NCBI GenBank assembly: GCA_937900485.1
Contig: CALCEL010000016.1
Span: 1-52,742 of the forward strand
Reading direction: 5' to 3'
DNA from: an uncultured Prevotellaceae bacterium
GTDB taxonomy: Bacteria; Bacteroidota; Bacteroidia; Bacteroidales; Bacteroidaceae
Length of the DNA: 52,742 nucleotides
This document shows, one piece after another, positions 27,690 through 36,245 of this stretch (the stretch's first letter is position 1; every line of letters begins with the position of its first letter). A program made the translations under genes and the position numbers. The notes below the pieces were generated by a model that worked only from the letters and a program-made list of their open reading frames with translations, had not been told where the DNA came from and did not search any database.

Positions 27690-28604
27690 ATGCATATCCC
27701 GGCATTTGACATAGACCTGAGACATTATGTGACGGCAAACAGACTCTTCCTCATGGGATTAGCCATGGCGATGATTTTAGTCTATCATGGGTTCAACTTT
27801 ATTCTCAACCCGTTAGGTAGACTGAACATCGGGTATGTCGGAGTCGACTTGTTCTTGTTCCTGTCTGGCTTCGGGCTTGCACGCTCCTATGAGAATAACG
27901 CCACATGGCGGTTCTACCTGAACAGGCTACAAAGAATCTTTCCTGTCTATCTCATCGCTGTCACTCTGGCCTACGTTATCTTACGACACCAATGGACAGT
28001 CAAGGATTATCTGCTTAACGCGTTCACGTTAGGTTATTATTACGATGGAGGGGTTAAGAGATTTGACTGGTATCTCGAGTCCCTACCCTTCCTTTATCTC
28101 TTCTTCCCTCTTTTTCATCAAATAGGTAAGATTCGCCTCATCGGTTTATCTCTCGTGTTCATGTCAGTCGTCATAATAATATATGCGATAGATATGAGCT
28201 GGTGGTATGACTGCCTTGTGGCGCGACTCCCGATATTTCTATACGGCATCATATTGTATAAGTATAATATATATAATGTTAGACTCTCGTTCATGATTGC
28301 CGTTCTCACACCTGTCGTCTACATCTGTGTGTCTCCTTTCTTAGCTGTGAGCATGCTTGTGATTCCAATTATTGCGCTATTCTCTTTTGTGTTCAATGAC
28401 ACGAGTCAGATTGTCTCATCTGTACTCTCTTTCCTTGGCAGGTATTCATTAGAGATTTATTGTGTCAATACATTGATACATAAACTCTTCTTGACATATA
28501 ACCTTCATCTGTCACATAAGCTTTTCGTCTATCTGATTGTACAACCGATTATAGTCTATGTATTCATAAAGACAGAAAAGAGTATCAAACGCGTCTTTCT
28601 ATGA
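27690..28604 (+). CDS. Acyltransferase family 3 membrane protein
   Basis: About 304 residues, mostly hydrophobic, with eight to ten membrane segments. YVGVDLFLFLSGFGLARSYEN and FYLNRLQRIFPVYLI are the typical opening motifs of acyltransferase-3 (OafA/NodX/WecH-like) proteins, which acetylate or succinylate glycans. The usual H in the first helix is present (VYHGFNFIL). Either this ATG or a GTG at 27681 overlapping the previous stop could be the start. The downstream glycosyltransferase overlaps it by ATGA. Confidence 0.85.
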   Translation: MHIPAFDIDLRHYVTANRLFLMGLAMAMILVYHGFNFILNPLGRLNIGYVGVDLFLFLSGFGLARSYENNATWRFYLNRLQRIFPVYLIAVTLAYVILRHQWTVKDYLLNAFTLGYYYDGGVKRFDWYLESLPFLYLFFPLFHQIGKIRLIGLSLVFMSVVIIIYAIDMSWWYDCLVARLPIFLYGIILYKYNIYNVRLSFMIAVLTPVVYICVSPFLAVSMLVIPIIALFSFVFNDTSQIVSSVLSFLGRYSLEIYCVNTLIHKLFLTYNLHLSHKLFVYLIVQPIIVYVFIKTEKSIKRVFL

Positions 28605-29740
28605 TTAAAGTGCTTATCAACTGCCCGTCATGGCATATAGGAAAGAATACGGACATTGACCTGCAAAGAAAAATGACATGTCTGGAGCATTCGTTCACTG
28701 ACATCTCATTAGTCTACCCGCAGAGTAAGTTCCTGTCTCTTGCGCCTAACATATTAAAGATCATCAGTTTCCTGAAAAGAAAATGTGGTCTCATAAAAGC
28801 GAAGAACGAGTCTGAGAACGGATGGTCTCTGAGAGTGCAACCTTTGTATAATGAGATGGAGATGTTATCATCTGAGTTCGATATCATCTACTCACAAGGT
28901 ATACTACCTCAACGTTCCTTGGGTAAGCCACTTCTGTTAGACCTTTATGTGATGAAGCCGGAGGACGTTTATGTTAATCCTTCGAAACAAGCTGAAGAAA
29001 GATTCAATATTCTGTTGACTCAGGTCGAGAGACTTGCACAATACCCCGGGATATATAATTTACGCAGTGACTATGCCATAGGTCTCCTCAAGGATAGAGT
29101 GAAGGATAACGCATGGAAGTTCCGCAACCTTCCCTTCCTGTTACCACAGCTCACACCGCTGAGTGTGGAGGAGATAAAACGGAAACATGAGAATACAGAC
29201 ACACTTGAACTGGTCTTCTGTGGGGCTCAAAGCATAAGAAAAGGACTACCACTCTTACTCGAGGCATTTCTCAACGCAAAACACAAGACGCAGAAGAGAT
29301 GCAGACTTCATATAATATCTTCAATGTCAGACGGTAAGGTCACTATACCTGACGACAGTGATATTGTCTTACATGGCGAGATGAGTCATGATGACACTAT
29401 GGAACTATTCCGTCAATCACACATTTATATAATGCCTTCTCACTTCGAGAGCTTTGGAATAACCTATCTCGAGGCTATGGCTAACGGAATGATTGTCATT
29501 GCCAGAGACTTTGAACCGCAACGAGAGATACTCAACTATGGAGAGTGTGGTTTCCTGACACATATCGACGTGGAGAACCTGACAGTCATCATAACCGACG
29601 TGATAACGATGGACGATGATAGTCGTACGATGATGGCTCTAAAAGCTGTAGACAGATTTAAGATAAAATATTCGTATGAGGTAGTGAGTGAGCAATGGAG
29701 AAAAGCGATAATTGATTGTGCGTCACAAAATAACAACTAG
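28601..29740 (+). CDS. GT4-family glycosyltransferase
   Basis: 379-residue GT-B glycosyltransferase. The C-terminal half has LELVFCGAQSIRKGLPLLLEA and the donor-binding SHFESFGITYLEAMANGM with the two glutamates expected for retaining GT4 enzymes (E of HFES and E of YLEA). The N-terminal Rossmann half is divergent. It probably adds a sugar to an envelope glycan or lipid. It is the last gene of the operon, ATGA-overlapped with the acyltransferase. Confidence 0.86.
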   Translation: MIKVLINCPSWHIGKNTDIDLQRKMTCLEHSFTDISLVYPQSKFLSLAPNILKIISFLKRKCGLIKAKNESENGWSLRVQPLYNEMEMLSSEFDIIYSQGILPQRSLGKPLLLDLYVMKPEDVYVNPSKQAEERFNILLTQVERLAQYPGIYNLRSDYAIGLLKDRVKDNAWKFRNLPFLLPQLTPLSVEEIKRKHENTDTLELVFCGAQSIRKGLPLLLEAFLNAKHKTQKRCRLHIISSMSDGKVTIPDDSDIVLHGEMSHDDTMELFRQSHIYIMPSHFESFGITYLEAMANGMIVIARDFEPQREILNYGECGFLTHIDVENLTVIITDVITMDDDSRTMMALKAVDRFKIKYSYEVVSEQWRKAIIDCASQNNN

Positions 29741-29783
29741 TTACGATTTTTTCTCACATATCAAAGGATTTGCCGACTTAATA

Positions 29784-30134
29784 TCACTGAAAATCAAAGC
29801 GTTTTCTCCGTCTTGCCGACCCAGCTATGCCTTCCACCAAAAGCACAGTCTCATCCCTTCTCATAAGCCTGAAACCACATCCGGCGTTTGTGCGGAACAC
29901 GGTCCGTCTGATACGTCCCCGCTCCATGCGTTTGTAGAATATTACATAGCAGCCGCGCTCCCAGTGGAGCAGTTTCATGCGTGTCCTGTCGCAGTTGAGG
30001 AACTCATACACACTTCCGTCCGACGGGACCATCGAGTACATACGTACGAACACACACAGGTACTCTATTTCCTTGCGCAGGTCAACGGCATTGAAAAAGA
30101 CCATGAATCTGTTGCTTTCATTCAGACTGAACAT
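29784..30134 (-). CDS. tnpB: Orphan IS66-family accessory protein TnpB
   Basis: 116 residues matching the IS66 Orf2/TnpB pattern: FSLNESNRFMVFFNAVDLRK at the start, then KLLHWERGCYVIFYKRMERG. TnpB is normally about 115 residues, so the gene looks intact. No tnpC transposase lies downstream (the next gene is the convergent glycosyltransferase) and no tnpA upstream; a 300-bp repeat lies there instead. A -7 element is found 22 bases upstream. It may be a relic of an IS66 element or a preserved orphan. Confidence 0.8.
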   Translation of the reverse strand: MFSLNESNRFMVFFNAVDLRKEIEYLCVFVRMYSMVPSDGSVYEFLNCDRTRMKLLHWERGCYVIFYKRMERGRIRRTVFRTNAGCGFRLMRRDETVLLVEGIAGSARRRKRFDFQ

Positions 30135-30155
30135 TGACGTGAAAATTTTATGGGA

Positions 30156-30164
30156 GCAAAGTTA
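30156..30164 (-). promoter_or_regulatory. -7 promoter element of orphan tnpB
   Basis: TAACTTTGC on the minus strand matches TAnnTTTGC and lies 22 bases before the tnpB ATG; a TTG about 21 bases further upstream could be the -33 element. Confidence 0.5.
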
Positions 30165-30252
30165 CGAAGAACTCTGCGACCACAATATACGTCTCATTTG
30201 GGATGGTTACGTCGATGTGTGTCTCAGTGTGTGGTTTGCGGATATGAAACAG

Positions 30253-30552
30253 GTGGAATAAAGGACAATTTGGAATGTGACCAAATTTCCTATGCCTGTT
30301 TTTTGCTCAAATCGGGTTAACTTATTGATAATCTTATTGCAAGGCGTTTAAAAACCTTGTGTCTCTTTTTGAAATTCTCAGGTTAGTTTGTAGTCTATAT
30401 ACAGGTCTGAGAATTTCAAAATCCTAACTTGAACTTTTCAACGTCCTAACCTGATAATTTCAGACGCCGAATAAGGCACGGGAAAGTCCCGGAAGTCTTT
30501 TTTCTGTTGCCATGTGTCAACGAAAAAAGAGGAGTTTCGGACAGTATAAATT
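30253..30552 (+). repeat. Structured 300-bp dispersed repeat, copy B
   Basis: Aligns with the reverse complement of 8275-8576 over its full length. Arm 1 (30371-30386, GAAATTCTCAGGTTAG) can pair with arm 3 (30446-30461) with one mismatch, or with arm 2 (30407-30417, CTGAGAATTTC) perfectly over 11 bp, so two exclusive hairpins are possible. Non-coding. It sits directly upstream of orphan tnpB on that gene's strand, at the left edge of the accessory island. Confidence 0.75.
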
Positions 30553-31200
30553 GGTGGTGCGGATAGGAATTATGGTAATGTGCTTTTGAGTGTATTTATT
30601 ATGGGGGATAACCTGTGGAAAGGAGAAGATAGTGACATTTGTATTCCATATTGATGATATTTTCTCTCTGATTCTTTTGCGTAACAGGAAATAAAGTTAT
30701 ACAATTGCGCCCGATAATTAACCATGGTGTCCCTTATTGGTCGAAGAATCCACGTCCATTGTTGCCATATTCACCTCCTCAAAAACGACTAAAACTGACT
30801 ATCAATGCGTTAGCACCGGATGTTACACACATGCTGCAAAAACGGAAATAGCCATTGATAATCAATATGATACAAAATCACTGCAATGTACAGATTTCTC
30901 CCCGAATAATCAAAAGAAAACACATAAAAAATCACAAACTTGCTACATTTTCTTGATTTTGTTTGGGTATAGAATGCAGAAATTATAAATATAGTCATTG
31001 CCAAAATCTGTCAATACTGGCAACTTTTAGTCGTGATACCTTATTGCTCTACATTATATTTCTGCCAAAGGTGGCACTTTTTGTGGTTAAGCACGCTAAA
31101 AAATGGTATCTACGAAGAATAAAAGTGAAGAAAAAGATATAAAATTGACTGTATTTTACAGAAAAATGGTTTTCTTTTCTTCGTTTTGCGGAAATTTAAT
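30553..31200. other. AT-rich intergenic region at the island's left edge
   Basis: No gene with recognisable product. An 83-codon frame at 30737-30988 has low-complexity, unconvincing composition. A GGAGGTG-ATG signal on the minus strand near 30770 opens only a 16-codon frame. I see no structured element here. Confidence 0.5.
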
Positions 31201-31208
31201 TAATTTTG
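31201..31208 (+). promoter_or_regulatory. -7 promoter element of the XRE regulator
   Basis: TAATTTTG matches TAnnTTTG, 45 bases before the regulator's ATG. Confidence 0.45.
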
Positions 31209-31252
31209 TACGCGTATTATTATATAATAAGGTACAACTCATCTGAAGAAGA

Positions 31253-31450
31253 ATGGAAAATAGAATCAAAGTGGTTCTCGCAGATAAGAAGAGGACCAAC
31301 AAGTGGCTATCCGAGCAATTGGAATGTGCACCAACTACCGTAAGTAAATGGTGTACCAATTCCAGCCAGCCACCTATGGAGACATTTGTCAAGATTGCGG
31401 AACTCCTCGAAGTCGATATTAACGAACTGTTGAGGATTGAAAAGAAATGA
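31253..31450 (+). CDS. Small XRE-family transcriptional regulator
   Basis: 65 residues, almost entirely one Cro/C1 helix-turn-helix: NKWLSEQLECAPTTVSKWCT is the HTH and FVKIAELLEVDINELL is the closing helix. Such small proteins often act as controller proteins ahead of restriction or defence genes. It is the first gene of the island and runs in the same direction as all that follow, 88 bases before the ATPase gene. Confidence 0.88.
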   Translation: MENRIKVVLADKKRTNKWLSEQLECAPTTVSKWCTNSSQPPMETFVKIAELLEVDINELLRIEKK

Positions 31451-31538
31451 TATGTCTTTAGTGTCTATGGCAAAATGAAATCCACGTCATTGCATAAGAC
31501 AAAAGCGTTATAAACAAGAATAAAAAAAAGAAAATCAT

Positions 31539-32750
31539 ATGAACGAACGTTTAATAGTAAAATCATTCGGTCCTGTTAAAGACCTTGACATTTTATTTAA
31601 GAAAGTAACCTTGTTCATAGGAGACCAAGGCACAGGCAAGAGTTGCGTGGCAAAACTTTTCTCCATGTTTAAGTGGACAGAGAAGGTTCTGAGCCAAAAG
31701 AAATACAAACTATCATACTTTGAACAGTATAATAGATTTCAGAAAATGCTGTGTAAATATCACAGAATAGAATCCTTCGTCAATGAGAGCTCATACATCA
31801 AATTTGAAGGAGCTTTATATGATTTTTTGTATGAGAACGGAAATTTCAGCGTAATCGACAAGAGTCATGAGATAAAAGGCATCTCAAAGGTAATGTATGT
31901 TCCAGCAGAACGTTCGATAGTGAGCGTAGCCGAAAACAAGTCAAAACTTTTAAAAGAGTTGCCTGATTCCAGTGAGACATTCTCTGACGAATTTGTAAAT
32001 GCGAAGAAATTCTTTCAGAATGGCTATAATCTACCGTTTGAAGGATTGCGTTTTGAATATGACAGTTTGAATGATGCAGGATGGATTCACGGGGTAGACT
32101 ATAAAGTAAGACTTATCAATGCTTCCAGTGGCATTCAGTCATCCCTTCCGATGTGCATTGTTTCGGAGTATTTGAGCAGTAAGATATCCGATAAGGAAGA
32201 AGTTAAGCTCTCAAAAGAAGAAAAAGACAAACTAGAAAAAAGAGTAACTGAAATCATGCAGAATGAAGAATATTCTGACAGTATCAAAGATATGATGATT
32301 CGTCAATTGTCATATGCCAATAGATATAATCAGCTTATAAACATCGTTGAAGAACCAGAATTGAACCTCTTCCCTCGTTCGCAGATGGAGGTGCTCTTTT
32401 CTTTGATCTCCAACAATGCAAGTGCTGAGGAGAATATGCTTGTGTTCACTACGCATAGTCCATATTCATTGGCAATTATCAATACAATGATTATGGGAGC
32501 AAAAACATATGCCAATGCTACTGAGGAACAGAGGGGGCAGATAGAGGCCATATTGCCTGTAAAGTATCAAATTAATGAGAATGAAATAGCAGCCTACCGT
32601 CTGTCTTCTTCAGACGAATGTTATTGTCAATCTGTGATAAATGAGAAAACAGGACTTGTTTCCAAGAATGAATTAGATTCTGCATCAGACGAAATAATGC
32701 GAGTCTTCAACTCTTTGTATCAATATTATGCCAAGACTCTCGCAAAATAA
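31539..32750 (+). CDS. ABC-type (AAA_15/AAA_21-like) ATPase, candidate defence protein
   Basis: 403-residue soluble ATPase of the SMC/RecF/OLD-like ABC group. Walker A is GDQGTGKS at 28-35. A signature-like NASSGIQSSLPM lies near 190, a coiled-coil segment rich in Lys and Glu follows (VKLSKEEKDKLEKRV), Walker B is NIVEEPELNLFPRSQ, and the H-loop is VFTTHSPYSLAI. No TOPRIM domain follows, unlike true OLD nucleases. The next gene overlaps it by 23 bases and encodes a nuclease-like protein, so the ATPase is probably the sensor or motor of a two-protein system. Confidence 0.8.
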   Translation: MNERLIVKSFGPVKDLDILFKKVTLFIGDQGTGKSCVAKLFSMFKWTEKVLSQKKYKLSYFEQYNRFQKMLCKYHRIESFVNESSYIKFEGALYDFLYENGNFSVIDKSHEIKGISKVMYVPAERSIVSVAENKSKLLKELPDSSETFSDEFVNAKKFFQNGYNLPFEGLRFEYDSLNDAGWIHGVDYKVRLINASSGIQSSLPMCIVSEYLSSKISDKEEVKLSKEEKDKLEKRVTEIMQNEEYSDSIKDMMIRQLSYANRYNQLINIVEEPELNLFPRSQMEVLFSLISNNASAEENMLVFTTHSPYSLAIINTMIMGAKTYANATEEQRGQIEAILPVKYQINENEIAAYRLSSSDECYCQSVINEKTGLVSKNELDSASDEIMRVFNSLYQYYAKTLAK

Positions 32751-33345
32751 CGATTTACCTGTAGCCATCACAAACCTCAGGTTGTGCACCGCATTACAAG
32801 ATTGTGGCGCTATTGGTGTGGCTAATGCTTTCGACAAGAGTTCTGCCGAGCATCTTTACGTCTATGATGACGGGAATCTTGGTTATACAGATTGGACAGA
32901 TGTAGCACCTGAGTTTGTTACAAAGTGTTTCGTGGCAACAAATCCAAACAATATCACGATTGCTTTGCTGCCACTTGATGGCAGAATAATCACAGGACCA
33001 AGTGTTATTGTCGGTGGAGTGTGCGACGGAATGCTTCTGACAGATAAAGAAATGTGTCTTATTGAGTTCAAAACAAATGTTTCGGATTTCAATTATCTGA
33101 CTATTATTCAAAGAGCGAACGATGCAATCGCGCAATTATGGCATACATTTGATGGAATCATAAAGCCAAGATGTGCAAAAAAATCCAAAGATGTAGAACA
33201 AATGCTTTCGGTAGACTTCTATGTTGTATTTGATAAAGATCTAGAAGTGACCGGAGCAAACGCAGAACTGATGGATTTGCAGATTCAGTTTCTAACGGAC
33301 AATAACCATCCTCTCTATTTTGACAACGGAAAGACTTTCCAATAA
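32728..33345 (+). CDS. PD-(D/E)XK-like nuclease, partner of the ATPase
   Basis: 205 residues with no family I can name. The central part VCDGMLLTDKEMCLIEFK has the spacing of a PD-(D/E)XK active site: D100, then E113-F114-K115, in a predicted beta-hairpin. A following helix with QRANDAIAQL is in the right place for the fourth motif. I infer a DNA or RNA nuclease activated by the ATPase, because the genes overlap by 23 bases (start at 32728, ATPase stop at 32750). It could also be a catalytically dead relative used for binding. Confidence 0.55.
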   Translation: MPRLSQNNDLPVAITNLRLCTALQDCGAIGVANAFDKSSAEHLYVYDDGNLGYTDWTDVAPEFVTKCFVATNPNNITIALLPLDGRIITGPSVIVGGVCDGMLLTDKEMCLIEFKTNVSDFNYLTIIQRANDAIAQLWHTFDGIIKPRCAKKSKDVEQMLSVDFYVVFDKDLEVTGANAELMDLQIQFLTDNNHPLYFDNGKTFQ

Positions 33346-33376
33346 ACATAGGAGTCGCACAAGAGAAATAAGTCAA

Positions 33377-34858
33377 ATGATAACAAAAGACGAGATACAA
33401 GAACTGCTGCATAGCACGGAAACCTATCGTGTGGAGCGAACCACGTCAACAGGCGACATGGATAAGTTCCAGGAGGCTATCTGTGCCTTTGCCAACGACT
33501 TGCCAAATTCACGCAAGAATGGCTACCTGATATTGGGCGCTTACGACAACGGAGAGTTGTCTGGATTGAAAGTTACCGATGACTTGCTGAAGAAGATTGC
33601 AGCCATCCGCAGTAACGGAAACATCCTGCCCATACCCGTGATGAGCGTTGACCGTTTCCAGTTCCCAGAAGGTGACTTGTTGGTTGCTGAGGTTAGTCCG
33701 TCTGACCTGCCTCCTGTGCGCTATCGTGGACGCACCTTTATTCGTATCGGACCACGTCGTGACATAGCTACGGAGGCAGAAGAGCGCATCCTTGCAGAAC
33801 GAAGAATGTCATTCATGGCCACCTTCGACACCATGCCTTGTTTGGCAGCAAAACTCTCTGACGTGAACACGGACTTGCTGCGCACAAAGTATCTGATACC
33901 GTTATTAGGCAATGAGTTAGTGGAATCAGATACTCGTCCCATCGAGGAACAGATGGCAGCTGTGGGTATGTATGACACAGAGCATCAATGCCCCACATAC
34001 GCCGCAGTTGTTCTGTTTGGCAACAAGCCTCGTCGTTTCATGCCAGGTCTGTATGTGCAGTGTGTTCGTTTCAAGGGCGAGGACGTGACCAGTGAGGTAG
34101 AAAATGAGATGCAGTTGGAAGGCAATTATTGTGAATTGTTGCCGCGTCTGGAATCACTTTTGGAGCTGTCTGTTATCAAGAAGAAACCCGTTTTCGTTTC
34201 TATCCTACGCGAGGAGATGGTCAACAACTACCCCTATCAGGCTATCCGAGAGCTTCTTCTTAACGCCTGTATGCACCGCGATATGCAGAGTAATACACCG
34301 CTTCGCTTCTATGAGTTTGCCAGCCATCTGGAGATTCTGAATGCTGGTGGCTTGTATGGCAATGCCCGTCCAGAGAATTTCCCCAGTGTGAACGACTATC
34401 GCAATCCACTTGTTGCCAGCGCCATGAAGACGCTGGGCTATGTCAATATGTTCAATCGAGGTGTAGGACAAGTCTAGACAGACTTGAAGGAAAATGACAA
34501 CCTGCCCGCAGAGTTCAACGTTTATCTTATAACGGCATTCAAGGTTGATGTGAAAGTGTCACAGAGTTATACCAAAGAGAATGGCGGTAAAGTTGGCGGT
34601 AAAAATGGCGGTAAAGTTGGCGGCGATGTGACACTGATTGAAATGACTGATATTCAGAAAAGTATAATAGATTTGATTGGAGCTGATGCTTCTATTTCTA
34701 TCGACCAAATGGCGGTAAAGATGGCGGTAAAGAAACGCACGTTGGAGAGATAAATTGCAAACATGAAACAGAAAGGCTATATCTCTCGAACAGGTTCCCC
34801 TCGATCTGGTAAATGGGAAGTTATTATCCCCTATAATAGCGTTATTGAGATTGTGTAG
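33377..34858 (+). pseudogene. AlbA_2/Schlafen-type ATP-binding protein gene with two nonsense codons
   Basis: One reading frame of about 493 codons interrupted by TAG at 34475 (...RGVGQV*TDLKEN...) and TAA at 34751 (...KKRTLER*IANMKQ...). The first part has the AlbA_2 domain (ETYRVERTTSTGDMDKFQEA, NGYLILGAYDNGELSG) and the C-terminal ATP-binding-like region (LLLNACMHRDMQ, GLYGNARPENFP). The middle holds a GKVGGKNGGKVGG linker, and the end is a winged helix (MKQKGYISRTGSPRSGKWEV). Both stops sit where Gln would fit (CAG to TAG, CAA to TAA). The N-terminal 366 residues could still be made as a shortened protein. An in-frame upstream extension from 33320 overlaps the nuclease gene and is not favoured. 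Confidence 0.8.
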
Positions 34859-34924
34859 CTATATCGAACTGAGGGTAAGAAAGTAAATATGATAGTAAAG
34901 GTCGAATCACATAATGTCTAAGAA

Positions 34925-36181
34925 ATGACGCAAGATAATAAAGACATACAGCCACAGGCTGAACCATATATCGTGAAGTCGCATGACATTCACATTGATG
35001 CGGACTATGCGGATTGGATAGCGGACATTAAGAGTCGCTATCGTTCTGCACAGGTAAAGGCAGCTGTCAAAGTAAATGCTGAGAAACTTCTGTTCAACTG
35101 GCAACTTGGGCGTGACTTGGTTCAGAAGAAAGCCGAAGAGCGCTGGGGAACAGGAGTGGTTGAGCAGGTAAGTTTGGATTTGAAGCGAGAATTTCCTGAT
35201 GCTGATGGATTCTCCACCTCTAATCTGTGGTACATGAAAAAGTGGTATCTGTTCTATGCTGACGGTGATGCAGAGGAAAAACTCCAACGGGCTGTTGGAG
35301 AATTGCAGTCATCTGTTAATCAATCCGTAATAAAACTCCAACAATCTGTTGGAGAAAGACAGCACCTCGTTTCAAAAACCAATAACGAAATAGGAATGGC
35401 ATTTCCGCAACCATTTGCACTTGTTCCTTGGGGGCATCATGTTGATATCATAACGAAATGTAAATCCATAGATGAAGCATTATTCTATGTTGGTAAAACC
35501 ATTGAGCAAGGATTAAGTCGTAATTCTCTTGCTAACTGCATCAAGGCAAACCTCTATGAGCATCAAGGCAAGATTGTTAACAACTTTAGCGACCATCTGC
35601 CAACATTGCAAAGCAAACTTGTTCAGGAGGTTCTGAAAGAAAACTATGACTTTGGCTTTGCTACGGTTGAACATGAAATTTATGACGAGGCTGAACTGGA
35701 GGAGGCGCTTACAAAGAATGTGACAGACCTTTTACTGGAGTTAGGAACGGGTTTTGCCTTTCTGGGTAGGCAGAAAGAACTTGTTGTGGGAGGCCGTTCA
35801 CGCAAGATAGACTTGTTGTTTTATCACATTCGCCTACGTTGCTACGTCGTTTGTGAACTGAAGGCTAAGCCATTTGAACCAGAGTTTGCAGGCAAGTTGA
35901 ATTATTACGTGAATGCCGTTGACGAATTGTTGAAGGCAGATGATGATAATCCTACAATCGGCTTGCTTGTTTGCTCCGATATGGATAAGATTGACGTCCA
36001 ATGGTCGTTCAAAGGCATCAGCACTCCAATGGGAGTAGCAACGTACAACAACATCAGAATTAAAGATGCCCTCCCAAGCCAAGAGCAATTAGCTGAGCGT
36101 GTGCGCCTGTTGCAAAAGGAGTTGCAGGAGACCAAACGTTTGATGAGCAAGGCAGGTGATGCAGAAAACTCACAAAGTTGA
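34925..36181 (+). CDS. DUF1016/YhcG-type PD-(D/E)XK nuclease-domain protein
   Basis: 418 residues. The N-terminal DUF1016 helical domain (VNAEKLLFNWQLGRDLVQKK, DGFSTSNLWYMKKWYLFY) is followed by a YhcG-type nuclease domain from about residue 270: GTGFAFLGRQKEL, then KIDLLFYH (Asp), VVCELKAK (Glu-x-Lys), and NYYVNAVDELLK. These proteins often accompany restriction systems and are predicted nucleases. Here it stands between the broken AlbA_2 gene and the methyltransferase. There is a long insert (residues 115-155, rich in Gln and Val) that repeats LQQSVGE-like pieces. Confidence 0.88.
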   Translation: MTQDNKDIQPQAEPYIVKSHDIHIDADYADWIADIKSRYRSAQVKAAVKVNAEKLLFNWQLGRDLVQKKAEERWGTGVVEQVSLDLKREFPDADGFSTSNLWYMKKWYLFYADGDAEEKLQRAVGELQSSVNQSVIKLQQSVGERQHLVSKTNNEIGMAFPQPFALVPWGHHVDIITKCKSIDEALFYVGKTIEQGLSRNSLANCIKANLYEHQGKIVNNFSDHLPTLQSKLVQEVLKENYDFGFATVEHEIYDEAELEEALTKNVTDLLLELGTGFAFLGRQKELVVGGRSRKIDLLFYHIRLRCYVVCELKAKPFEPEFAGKLNYYVNAVDELLKADDDNPTIGLLVCSDMDKIDVQWSFKGISTPMGVATYNNIRIKDALPSQEQLAERVRLLQKELQETKRLMSKAGDAENSQS

Positions 36182-36245
36182 AAGAATGTTTTTTAACATT
36201 GAGAGAATAAACATAAAGTTAAATCAAATAACGGCAAATAATAAT

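Noticed and set aside
30737..30775. GGAGGTG-ATG on the minus strand
   Set aside because: Opens only a 16-codon frame; could be a gene remnant but nothing supports it.
30737..30988. 83-codon frame left of the island
   Set aside because: Low-complexity, no ribosome site or recognisable domain.
34557..34625. GGCGGTAAA repeats as a possible CRISPR or tandem element
   Set aside because: They encode the GKVGG linker common in AlbA_2-type proteins and have no spacers.
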